Shown here: piece after piece, positions 10,203-18,907 of the stretch
How the letters are laid out: each line of letters opens with the position of its first letter
Numbering within the stretch: the first letter of the stretch is position 1
Assembly (NCBI GenBank): GCA_049642465.1
Contig: JBAROV010000127.1
Location: forward strand, 1 to 29,849
Length of the DNA stretch: 29,849 nt
Source: CAWDPQ01 sp049642465
GTDB taxonomy: Bacteria; Acidobacteriota; Vicinamibacteria; Vicinamibacterales; 2-12-FULL-66-21
Direction of reading: 5' to 3'
Notes under the pieces: model-generated
What the model was told of the DNA's origin: nothing
The model's input: only the letters and a program-made list of their open reading frames with translations
The model's database searches: none
Made by a program: the position numbers and the translations under genes

Positions 10203-10251
10203 TGGTCTTGGGTCTCTGGTCTTCGACCAGAGACCCAGAGACCAAAGACCA
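10203..10251. terminator. bidirectional hairpin between convergent genes
   Basis: GGGTCTCTGGT (10210-10220) and ACCAGAGACCC (10226-10236) form an exact 11-bp stem with a CTTCG loop. An outer arm TGGTCTT (10203-10209) can pair with AAGACCA (10245-10251). The right side repeats AGACC/AGAGACC words to about 10258. It sits in the 69-bp gap between the receptor (plus) and the VWFA-related gene (minus), where a shared terminator is expected. There is no clear T-run. Confidence 0.65.
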
Positions 10252-10266
10252 GAGACCAGCGACCGT

Positions 10267-12084
10267 CTACTTCACCTTCCGCAACGTGCGTACGACACGC
10301 GTGGCTGGCCGCCCTTCGAGCCCAATGACGGCGCGGGCAATGTAATCGCCGGGCGCAAGCGTGCCGATCGGCAGCGCACCTGTTGCCATGTACCTGTTTT
10401 CCTTCAGCGGCTGAATCGACAAGGGCACGGTCAGCACAGCCGGACCATTCAGCGTCGCCGCGAGCTCGAGCGCCGCCGTGACCTGCGCACCGGGAGCTGC
10501 ACCCTGCATCTCGACGTAGCCAAGCGCCACGGGCTCGTCCGTGAACTGCAGCCTCGGCACGAACCCGCCATCGCGCGAGAGGCCGAGTACGAGCGAACTG
10601 AGTTTCAGCGAGCCTGTCTGTGCGATTTCGGCATCAAACTCATAATCGACCGTGCCACTCCGGCCTTGGCTGTCGATGGCGGCCACACGCAAACGGTAGG
10701 CACCGGGTTCGCCAGCCATCGCGCCGACAACAGGAGACCGAGCGAGGTCGGCCGCAGTCGCGACCCAGTTCGAGACGAGTTTGCCGTCCCTGCCAAACAA
10801 CGCCGCGACAAGCGATGCGAGGCGCACGCCCGGTTCGACCGGTTCGGCGATGGTGATGATGCGGAGTTTCCCGGCGTCCGACTCCGGCGAGGCGTACGCC
10901 GTCGCGCGCAGAGGCAGATCGTGGAACACGGTCGCGACTCTGATCATCTCGCGCGGCGACGGCGTGGACAGCCGTGAGGAGGACTTGCCGTCTTTCGCGA
11001 ACGCGATAGCCGGGCGCGAGCGAACGTCCAGACCCTGGCGCGCGACGCGGACATCGAGTGGTTGCGCGCGGCCGGAACGATCGGACGGCAGCGGATCCAC
11101 CGACGCAAGATAGTATGCCGAGGTCTCGCGAAGGATCCGGCCGACGACGTTTTCCGGCGATGTCGTCAATTGCAGCATCTTGCCAGCCGTTACACCAGCG
11201 AGATGTTCGATCCCTTCGACCGGGTTATCCGATCCCCGGAAGCCCACGCCGGCAATATTCTCGGTTGGTGTCACTCCAGGCACCGGCATGATGTGATCGG
11301 GCTGAATCACGTAGAACTGCGCCCGCGCTCTGGCGGCCGCGGCCCCGACCTGCTGGAACATATCCGTCGTCAGTTCACACATGCCAGGTGCCATCATCAT
11401 TGGCGCGTCGCGCCGCGGGGCCGCGAGTCCCAGCGTGACGAACAACACGGTCACTGGTAATTCACGCACGCCGAGCAGGTCGAGATGTCCGGTGAGCGAT
11501 TCGAGCGTCCGGCGCGTGCGGCACGCCAGCGCAGAACCGGTTTGATTGACGTCGGCCTGGCCGACGATCTGCAACAGCGCCGTCCGAATTCTGGAATGAT
11601 CCGTGGTGAACGACACCTTCGTTCCCCCATACGGCATCGTCGCAAGGGCGATGCGATCGTGAGGAGAGAGACCACCAATGAGGCGGTCCACCGCCTGGCG
11701 CAACGGGCCTTCACGGCCAGGTCTGAACGAATCGTCGTCGAGCGCGAGGAAGAGCGTTCGTCCGTTCTCGCTGACGGCATTGGTGCCAAATGGGGACGGA
11801 GAGGCGCCTTCAGAGGGAGCCGACTTCTCGGTCGTCGCGACCGTGATCAGTTGCAATGACCGCAAGGGTCTGGCGCGACCGCCAATCCTGACCGTGACGT
11901 CTTCGGGCTTGAGATCCGTTACCGGAGTGCCATCGGCTGAGACGGCTGAGAAGTCAACCGCCAGAAAATCGACGGCCCGCTCCGCCGTGGGCTGCGGCCG
12001 CTCCTGCCGTGCGGCGAGGCTCGTCGGCGTTGCCAGAAAGATCAGACCCAAGGCGGCACACGCACGCCGGTCGTAGCTCTTCAT
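10267..12084 (-). CDS. exported VWFA-related protein
   Basis: About 605 residues from the ATG at 12084, chosen because MKSYDRR followed by a hydrophobic stretch to AARQ forms a signal peptide. A longer reading to 12171 adds 29 residues without signal character and runs into the divergent promoter region. Recognisable blocks are VDFSAVSADGTPVTDLKPEDVTVRIGG near the N-terminus (a motif of acidobacterial VWFA-related proteins), LFLALDDDSF, LIGGLSPHDRIALATMP, QFYVIQPD, and ETSAYYLASVDP near the end of the A-like domain. The classical DxSxS metal site is not intact, which is usual in this subgroup. The ~250-residue C-terminal part resembles a beta-rich domain. Probable periplasmic or surface protein; binding partner unknown. 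It is divergent from the third receptor gene. Confidence 0.8.
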   Translation of the reverse strand: MKSYDRRACAALGLIFLATPTSLAARQERPQPTAERAVDFLAVDFSAVSADGTPVTDLKPEDVTVRIGGRARPLRSLQLITVATTEKSAPSEGASPSPFGTNAVSENGRTLFLALDDDSFRPGREGPLRQAVDRLIGGLSPHDRIALATMPYGGTKVSFTTDHSRIRTALLQIVGQADVNQTGSALACRTRRTLESLTGHLDLLGVRELPVTVLFVTLGLAAPRRDAPMMMAPGMCELTTDMFQQVGAAAARARAQFYVIQPDHIMPVPGVTPTENIAGVGFRGSDNPVEGIEHLAGVTAGKMLQLTTSPENVVGRILRETSAYYLASVDPLPSDRSGRAQPLDVRVARQGLDVRSRPAIAFAKDGKSSSRLSTPSPREMIRVATVFHDLPLRATAYASPESDAGKLRIITIAEPVEPGVRLASLVAALFGRDGKLVSNWVATAADLARSPVVGAMAGEPGAYRLRVAAIDSQGRSGTVDYEFDAEIAQTGSLKLSSLVLGLSRDGGFVPRLQFTDEPVALGYVEMQGAAPGAQVTAALELAATLNGPAVLTVPLSIQPLKENRYMATGALPIGTLAPGDYIARAVIGLEGRPATRVVRTLRKVK

Positions 12085-12102
12085 AGGCAGAGGATAAGCT
12101 AC

Positions 12103-12138
12103 TTTCCCGTTGACGAGGGTAGTGACCGTGCGTATGGT
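12103..12138 (+). promoter_or_regulatory. putative sigma70-type promoter of the third receptor
   Basis: TTGACG (12110-12115), a 17-base spacer, and TATGGT (12133-12138) give a good housekeeping-type promoter about 70 bp upstream of the TTG start. The 14-base string TTTCCCGTTGACGA (12103-12116) is identical to the one before the first receptor gene. The promoter overlaps any longer reading of either neighbouring gene, which supports the shorter starts chosen for both. Confidence 0.6.
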
Positions 12139-12194
12139 TGCGCAGAACGCGCCGGCCTTTTTCTGGCGCACTTGTTGTGCGTGTCAAGTTTTTT

Positions 12195-12211
12195 GGGAGG
12201 AGGATTTCTTG
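12195..12211 (+). promoter_or_regulatory. ribosome-binding site that fixes a TTG start
   Basis: GGGAGGAGGA (12195-12204) is a near-perfect Shine-Dalgarno sequence. The GGAGG core lies eight bases before TTG at 12209. That codon opens straight into MAKRSFVCLLVAV, a classical signal peptide. The upstream in-frame start near 12110 has no such site and gives a 33-residue extension unlike an export signal. Confidence 0.8.
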
Positions 12212-15200
12212 GCTAAGCGCAGCTTTGTCTGCCTCCTGGTCGCGGTCCCGCTCTTCCTTGCGCACCCCACCTCTCTTCTGGCCCAAGGTGGGGCTTCGTC
12301 GTCCATCTCCGGCATCGTCGTAGACTCCGCCGGTGGAGTCATTCCTGGCGCCACGGTTGTCGTCAAGAACGCCGCGGGCGCGTCCTTCGAGGTGACGACC
12401 AACACCGAAGGCGTGTTTTCCGTCCCGGCCGTGTCCGCCGGCGTATACACGGCGACAGTCTCGTTGCCTGGGTTCAAGACCGCTGTCATCTCAGACATTC
12501 GGGTCGCGCCCGGTACGCCGGCGCAGCTCAAGGCCATCCTCGAGTTGGGCAGAGTCGAAGAAACGATCACCGTTGCCAGCAGCTCCGAGCTGGTCAACAC
12601 GCAAACACCGACCGTGGCGGCAACACTCAATTCGGACCAGCTCAATCGCATGCCGACGCCAACGCGGAACGCGCTGAATGCCGTCACGTTCCTTCCCGGC
12701 GTGAATACGGCGACGACAAACCGCGAATCACGGATCAACGGTTTGCCCGAGTCGTTCGTCAGCATCACACTCGACGGCGTGAGCAACAACGATAACTTTC
12801 TCCGATCCACCGACTCCTTCTTTGCATCTGTCACGCCGCGGCAGGACGCGATCGAAGCCGTGTCGGTGACGATGGCCGCGGCGGGCGCAAACGTCGGAGG
12901 AAGCGGCGCCGTGACAATCAATTTCGCCACGCGCTCAGGCACGAACAGGCTGAGTGGTAGCCTCTACGAGTACTGGCGCGATCCATCGCTGAACAGCAAT
13001 TACTTCTTCAATGAGCTGAACGGCCTCCCGAAGAATGAGGTCAAGCTGAATCAGTACGGCGGCCGGCTCGGTGGGCCAATCGTGATACCCGGGCTCTACG
13101 ATGGCCGCAACAGGGCGTTCTTTTTCGTCCATTACGAGCAGCTGCGGTTTCCAAACAGCTTCACGCGCACGCGCGTCACATTGCATCCGAGAGCGATGGA
13201 TGGCTGGTTCCGCTATACCGCCGGGGGCCAGGTTCGAGAAGTAAACGTCCTGCAGGTGGCGGCTGCCAATGGGCAATTGGCCAGCATGGACCCCCTCGTC
13301 CGCGAGCTATTGAGCAAGATCCAGGCAGCAACCCAGAGTACCGGCGCGGTCGTGGCCACGAGCGATCCCTTGCTGAATAACTTCGTCTGGCTCAGCCCCG
13401 GCCGACTGTTCGAGCACCAGCCGACCGTTCGACTCGATTACAACCTGACGGACAAGCACCGACTGAGTGGATCGACTCAGACAATCTGGGCCCTCCGGGA
13501 TCCCGACTATTTGAACAACGCCGATGCTCGTTTCCCGGGTGCGCCGAACTATCGATATTTCCATTCGAAGCGACCGTTGCATTCGGTCACCCTCCGGTCG
13601 ACCCTCTCGTCCCGTATCGTCAACGAGCTGCGCGGGGGAATCACGGCGCTCGGCGGCGCTTCCTACTTCGGCGATCTGCGGAGCAACAGTCCGGAGACGT
13701 TTGCGGATCAAAGAGGCTTTGCGATTAACTTTCCGGACTTCTCCGATCCTGCCCTGACGAACTGGTTTACAGAAAATGGCCCGAGCTGGCGCAGCGCGCC
13801 CACTTTCAGCATCGACGACACGTTGAGCTGGCAGAAGGGGTCGCACAGTTTGAGCTTCGGTCTATCGTGGCTTCACGCGCGCGCATGGGAAAACGCGCAG
13901 CAAATGGTTCCCGGAATCAACCTCGGGTTCAACAATCAGAACGATCCCGCGGCCGGTATCTTCACGACGGCGAACTTTCCAAATGCCTCGGGCGGACAGC
14001 TGACCGATGCCCGTGATTTGTATGCGATGCTCACGGGTCGCATCAGCGGAGTGACCGGCCAGGCCGCTCTTGATCCGAATACGAACCGCTACGTGGCGTT
14101 TGGTCCGCGGCGCCGCGAAGGACGGATCAACATGTATTCCGGCTTCCTGCAGGACTCCTGGCGGATGACGCCTGGCTTCACCCTCAACACGGGCCTTCGA
14201 TACGACCTGCAAATGCCGTTCTCGCCCCTGAACGACATCATGTCGAACGTGACGATGGAATCGGTGTGCGGTGCCTCAGGGCTTGGATCTGGCGGCACCT
14301 ACAATCGCTGCAGATTCCTGCAGCCTGGAGCGTCGGGCGGCAGGATTCCGGAGTTCATTCAGCTGACTCGAGGCACGCTCGGGTACAGAGTCGACAAGAA
14401 CAATTTTTCGCCGAACGCCGGAATCGCGTGGCGACCAAACGTGCAGGACGGATGGTTGCGCGCGCTGCTCGGGGACCCGGAACAGGCGACGCTTGCTGCC
14501 GGGTATTCCGTCGCCTACGAGCGTCATGGGATGTCGCAGTTCACCGGCGTATTCGGGGCGAATCCTGGCAGCACCATCAGCCTGACACGCGATGCCTCGA
14601 CCGGGCTGGTTCCGGCCGGACAGTCCTGGCCGGTTCTGTTGCGGGAAGAGAGTCGGCTTTTCTACGCGCCGTTCCTCGAAACACCAGTGTTTCCAATCCC
14701 CATCCGTGCCAACCGTGCAGATGATATGAGCACGTTCGCACCCGACATCAAGGTGGCGTACGCGGGGACCTGGACGGTGAGCTTCCAGCGTTCCATTACT
14801 CGAGATATGGCCGCGGCCGTCCGCTACGTCGGAACGCGGGGCTGGAGCCAATGGTCCACGCTCAATTACAACGACATCCGAGGTGAGAGCCTGATCAACA
14901 ACGGCTTTCTTGACGAGTTCCGCCTCGCGATGAATAACCTGACGGCTAACAATATCGCCGGTGGATCCCGCGCTGGTTCGTTCGCGTATTTCGGGTCCGG
15001 CACCGGCACGAGCCCGCTCCCCATCTATCTTGCGTATCTGAACGGGAGCACCAATGCCTCGAACCCGGCCGCCTACACCGGCTCAACCTGGACCAACAGC
15101 GCCCTTACTCAGGATCTGGTCCGCACCAACCCGAGTCCGGTCAACTCTGCGAACGATCTGGACGGCGATCTGACGCGCCGAACGAACGCCATTCGCGCGG

Positions 15201-16084
15201 GACTCGCGGCGAACTTCTTCGTCCCCAACCCCGACATCGATGACGTCAACGTCACCGACAGCGGTGCGTTCAGCGACTATCACGCGCTGCAGCTGGAACT
15301 GCGTCGCCGGCTCTCGAAAGGGCTCTCCGCAAACATCAACTATCAATTCGCCACCGAGGGTGGATCGGCGTTTGACGGCTTCAGCTTCGGCCGGGTCATG
15401 ATTCCAAGCGAAAATGTGCGCCACGCGATCAAGACGCAGTGGGATTGGACGATCCCCGTGGGCCGTGGTGAACGCTATGGAACCAACATGAATCCGGTTC
15501 TCAATGGCATCCTGGGCGGCTGGAGCTTCAACGGTGTCGGTCGCATTCAGTCGCGGGCGATCAACCTCGGAAACGTGCGCGTGGTCGGGATGACACTCGA
15601 TGAGCTTGGCGACATGTACAAGTTCGACATTCGAGTCAATCCTGATACCGGCCTCCGTACGGTGTACATGCTGCCCGACGACGTCATCCTCAATACGCGG
15701 CGCGCGTTCAGCGTCAGCACGACGTCCCCGAGCGGCTACTCGGATCTTGGCGCACCGCAGGGCCGCTACCTCGCACCAGACGATAGCGCGGACTGCCTGG
15801 AGCTGCGAAACGGCGACTGCGCACCGCGAACCGTCATGGTGCGCGCGCCATGGTTCAGTCGCTTCGACATCGGCCTCACGAAGCGCATTCCAATCCGCGG
15901 CTCCGTCAACTTCGAGCTGCGGGTCGATGTCCTCAACGTGTTCGACAACATCAACTTCGATCCGGCCGCTGATCCCGGCAGCGACGATGATATCTTCCAG
16001 GTGACGACGGCCTACCGCGATCCCAGCAATACCTACGATCCGGGCGGTCGTCTCGGCCAGCTGATGTTCCGAATCAACTGGTAA
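12209..16084 (+). CDS. Oar-like TonB-dependent outer-membrane receptor (copy 3, TTG start)
   Basis: 1291 residues from the TTG at 12209. Signal peptide to about residue 25 (SLLA|QGG), carboxypeptidase-regulatory-like domain (ISGIVVDSAGGVIPGA, TATVSLPGFKT), TonB-box-like ETITVASS, plug with INGLPESFVSITLDGV, and a large barrel ending in LMFRINW. It shares with copies 1 and 2 the blocks GGPIVIPGLYDGRNRAFFFV, SLNSNYFFN (in place of LNANTWFNN) and ANFFVPNPD, but is the most divergent of the three. It is separated from them by the oppositely oriented VWFA-related gene and has its own promoter. An outer-membrane location and TonB-driven uptake are inferred from the family; the substrate is unknown. 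Confidence 0.92.
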   Translation: MAKRSFVCLLVAVPLFLAHPTSLLAQGGASSSISGIVVDSAGGVIPGATVVVKNAAGASFEVTTNTEGVFSVPAVSAGVYTATVSLPGFKTAVISDIRVAPGTPAQLKAILELGRVEETITVASSSELVNTQTPTVAATLNSDQLNRMPTPTRNALNAVTFLPGVNTATTNRESRINGLPESFVSITLDGVSNNDNFLRSTDSFFASVTPRQDAIEAVSVTMAAAGANVGGSGAVTINFATRSGTNRLSGSLYEYWRDPSLNSNYFFNELNGLPKNEVKLNQYGGRLGGPIVIPGLYDGRNRAFFFVHYEQLRFPNSFTRTRVTLHPRAMDGWFRYTAGGQVREVNVLQVAAANGQLASMDPLVRELLSKIQAATQSTGAVVATSDPLLNNFVWLSPGRLFEHQPTVRLDYNLTDKHRLSGSTQTIWALRDPDYLNNADARFPGAPNYRYFHSKRPLHSVTLRSTLSSRIVNELRGGITALGGASYFGDLRSNSPETFADQRGFAINFPDFSDPALTNWFTENGPSWRSAPTFSIDDTLSWQKGSHSLSFGLSWLHARAWENAQQMVPGINLGFNNQNDPAAGIFTTANFPNASGGQLTDARDLYAMLTGRISGVTGQAALDPNTNRYVAFGPRRREGRINMYSGFLQDSWRMTPGFTLNTGLRYDLQMPFSPLNDIMSNVTMESVCGASGLGSGGTYNRCRFLQPGASGGRIPEFIQLTRGTLGYRVDKNNFSPNAGIAWRPNVQDGWLRALLGDPEQATLAAGYSVAYERHGMSQFTGVFGANPGSTISLTRDASTGLVPAGQSWPVLLREESRLFYAPFLETPVFPIPIRANRADDMSTFAPDIKVAYAGTWTVSFQRSITRDMAAAVRYVGTRGWSQWSTLNYNDIRGESLINNGFLDEFRLAMNNLTANNIAGGSRAGSFAYFGSGTGTSPLPIYLAYLNGSTNASNPAAYTGSTWTNSALTQDLVRTNPSPVNSANDLDGDLTRRTNAIRAGLAANFFVPNPDIDDVNVTDSGAFSDYHALQLELRRRLSKGLSANINYQFATEGGSAFDGFSFGRVMIPSENVRHAIKTQWDWTIPVGRGERYGTNMNPVLNGILGGWSFNGVGRIQSRAINLGNVRVVGMTLDELGDMYKFDIRVNPDTGLRTVYMLPDDVILNTRRAFSVSTTSPSGYSDLGAPQGRYLAPDDSADCLELRNGDCAPRTVMVRAPWFSRFDIGLTKRIPIRGSVNFELRVDVLNVFDNINFDPAADPGSDDDIFQVTTAYRDPSNTYDPGGRLGQLMFRINW

Positions 16085-16087
16085 CAG

Positions 16088-16120
16088 AAGGGAGAAGGGA
16101 AATTCTTTCCCTTTTCCCTT
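16088..16120 (+). terminator. terminator-like hairpin after receptor copy 3
   Basis: The purine arm 16088-16102 pairs with the pyrimidine arm 16106-16120 over 15 bp (one G-T pair) around a TTC loop, followed by TTCCTTCC. It begins three bases after the TAA stop. The arms are made of the repeated word CCCTTTT and its complement AAAAGGG, which recurs at 29653-29680. Confidence 0.65.
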
Positions 16121-16148
16121 TTCCTTCCTACCCTTGCAGGAGCATTCG

Positions 16149-17012
<864 letters not shown>

Positions 17013-17033
17013 ATTGACCATTAAGCACCTCGA

Positions 17034-17183
17034 CATTGACGATTGCGGACTGACGATTGATGAATTGGATTGGTGATTTTCGATTGCATTGGTGATTGAC
17101 AAATGCGTCAATCCACAATCGTCAATACAATCGTCAATCGTCAATCACGGCAATCGTCAGTCTGCAGTCGTCAGTCGTCAATG
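17034..17183. repeat. 150-bp self-complementary low-complexity repeat between rhodanese and sufE
   Basis: The left half is built from TGACGATTG-like words and the right half from the complement CAATCGTCA/CGTCAGT. Exact pairings include CATTGACGA (17034-17042) with TCGTCAATG (17175-17183), and ACTGACGATTG (17049-17059) with CAATCGTCAGT (17151-17161). The region could fold as a long imperfect hairpin in DNA or RNA. It ends two bases before the sufE start codon and occupies almost all of the 172-bp gap. It has no coding potential that I can recognise. Confidence 0.8.
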
Positions 17184-17184
17184 T

Positions 17185-17622
17185 ATGTATCCGCCCAAGC
17201 TCCAGCAATTACTCGAGACCTTCGACCTGTTCCCCGATCCCGCCGATCGGACGACGATGCTCCTGAGCTATGCCGATCAGTTCAAGGAAGTGCCCGCCGA
17301 GGTGGCCCGGCGTCCGTTTCCCAGGTCGCGACAGGTCCCGCAGTGCGAGTCGGACGCGTACGTCTGGGCGCTGAAACAGCCCGACGGCACGCTCACGCTG
17401 CACTTTGCCGTTGAAAACCCCTCCGGGGTTTCTGCGAAGGCCATGGCGACGATTCTGGAAAAAACCCTTTCCGGCCTCCCGCCCTCGGACATCGCGGCGG
17501 TGGACTGCGGCATCGTCGAGCGAATCTTCAGACAGAACATCTCGATGGGTAAAGGAATGGGTCTGATGGCGATGGTCGAGGCCGTTCGCACGCTGGCGAA
17601 AAGCGCCGGCGGCGGCGGTTAG
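17185..17622 (+). CDS. sufE: SufE-like sulfur-acceptor protein
   Basis: 145 residues from ATG 17185 (MYPPKLQQLLETF). A longer in-frame reading back to 17089 translates only the repeat and was discarded. The family's core is present: the helical N-terminus, then VPQCESDAYVWA with the predicted sulfur-accepting Cys54, and a C-terminal MGLMAMVEAV helix. SufE takes persulfide sulfur from the cysteine desulfurase SufS and stimulates it for Fe-S cluster assembly. No SufS or SufBCD gene is in the window. The upstream neighbour is a rhodanese, another persulfide carrier. No Shine-Dalgarno sequence precedes the start; the large hairpin repeat lies there instead, so initiation may depend on structure or coupling. 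The stop overlaps the stop of the convergent gene by four bases. Confidence 0.9.
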   Translation: MYPPKLQQLLETFDLFPDPADRTTMLLSYADQFKEVPAEVARRPFPRSRQVPQCESDAYVWALKQPDGTLTLHFAVENPSGVSAKAMATILEKTLSGLPPSDIAAVDCGIVERIFRQNISMGKGMGLMAMVEAVRTLAKSAGGGG

Positions 17623-18896
17623 CGCCCAGCGAAACGCGGAGCGCAAATAAAAAGATCGAAATCGTTCTTTGTGTCCGACGCGTCGATGGGATGGCGAGAG
17701 GAGAACACGATGACCATTCCGGACGCATTCATCGCCGGCCCAGCACTGGGTTCCATCCATTCGCTTCTCGTGTCGCGACTCACGCGCCGGGTCGTTGCCT
17801 TCTGACGATCTCTGACAAAGACATCCCACAGCAGATTGATGTCCTCGCTGGCTGGCGGGCAGCGGCGGCCGCAGGAGATATCGGATGCCTCCGATTGAAA
17901 CGCCACCACCTGCCCGTCGTCGGAAATCGCCGGGGCTGCGCTGCGGCCGTTCGCTGCCGCACCTGCTGGAGTCCGGCTCACCAGCTCGATACGCCCCGTC
18001 GAAAGGTCGGAGACGAACACGTCTGGCGAGTGGTTGCGGTCCTCCGCCACAAGGTTCGTGGCACTCGATACGAACGCGAGCCAACGCCCGTCGGCGCTGA
18101 GAGCGGGAGACCAGCTGCCGCCGTTTGGATGGTCACGCGCCACCCCACGGCTCACCACATGGATCCCCTTGCTGATCCGATCCAGAGCGTAAACCTCGTA
18201 CCAGGGCAACCGGCCGGGAGGCGCAGGTTGCGAGAAGTCGGCTGTGGACGCGAACGCGACGTAGCGTCCGTCCGCGCTGACGCTCGGCGCTACACTGGAT
18301 CCGAACGCGGCCCCGCTGATTCGCTCGAGCGTACCGGACAGCCGGTCGTATAGATAGATGTCCTCCGCCGCTCCATTCGGGTCTCGCTCGCTGACGAGAT
18401 TGGTGGCGTTCGACGAAAACACCACAACCCGGCCATCACGGCTAATCTCCGGGTTGCTGCTGAATCCGTCGGCTGTCGTTCCCTGTCGTCCCTGCGTGAC
18501 AACGGTCAGCCTCCCGGTCAGACGTTCCCGAACCACGATGTCACTGTGCGAGGAAGACCCCCTCTCGTAGACGACTATGTGGCCGTCGCCGCTCAACCGC
18601 GGATGACGGCGGTCGCCGTTGTCCGGGAGGACGTTCGAGGGCGGACTTTCGAGAGAGACCTGGCCGGTCGCGCGATCGAGGACGTAGATATCCCGGCGCT
18701 CGTCCGCATCTCTGGCGTCGAGTCGCGCGTACGACGCAAACGCCACGTACCTGCCGTCGGCACTCAGAGAAGCGGACGACGGCTCGAATGCCGTGCGCCA
18801 GGGCTCTTGCTGAGCGATGGTGTGTATGGACCCGGACGTAGCCGGTTGTAGCAGCATCGCTGCAGCGACGGCCCCCGCTGTTGCGACCGTCCGCAT
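17619..18896 (-). CDS. exported PD40/TolB-like beta-propeller protein
   Basis: 425 residues with an Ala-rich signal peptide (MRTVATAGAVAAAMLLQPA). Seven copies of the PD40 repeat are visible, with cores such as LSADGRYVAFAS, LSGDGHIVVYE, ISRDGRVVVFSS, VSADGRYVAFAS, LSADGRWLAFVS, ISDDGQVVAFQS and MNASGMVIVFSS. They are usually followed by a DIYVxDRxTG strand. Seven repeats suit a closed seven-bladed propeller. Such domains serve as periplasmic binding scaffolds (TolB is the best-known case); no enzymatic domain is attached. It follows the putative HExxH peptidase by 11 bp, with ribosome site GAAGGAC in the gap, so the two are likely one operon. Confidence 0.85.
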   Translation of the reverse strand: MRTVATAGAVAAAMLLQPATSGSIHTIAQQEPWRTAFEPSSASLSADGRYVAFASYARLDARDADERRDIYVLDRATGQVSLESPPSNVLPDNGDRRHPRLSGDGHIVVYERGSSSHSDIVVRERLTGRLTVVTQGRQGTTADGFSSNPEISRDGRVVVFSSNATNLVSERDPNGAAEDIYLYDRLSGTLERISGAAFGSSVAPSVSADGRYVAFASTADFSQPAPPGRLPWYEVYALDRISKGIHVVSRGVARDHPNGGSWSPALSADGRWLAFVSSATNLVAEDRNHSPDVFVSDLSTGRIELVSRTPAGAAANGRSAAPAISDDGQVVAFQSEASDISCGRRCPPASEDINLLWDVFVRDRQKATTRRVSRDTRSEWMEPSAGPAMNASGMVIVFSSRHPIDASDTKNDFDLFICAPRFAGR

Positions 18897-18907
18897 AGCC
18901 TTGTCCT

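Noticed and set aside
17034..17183. CRISPR array
   Set aside because: The repeats are only 7-10 bases, occur in both orientations and have no unique spacers of regular length; no cas gene is present.
17089..17184. 32-residue N-terminal extension of SufE
   Set aside because: It is encoded entirely by the CAATCGTCA repeat and adds residues not typical of SufE; the family-like N-terminus begins at 17185.
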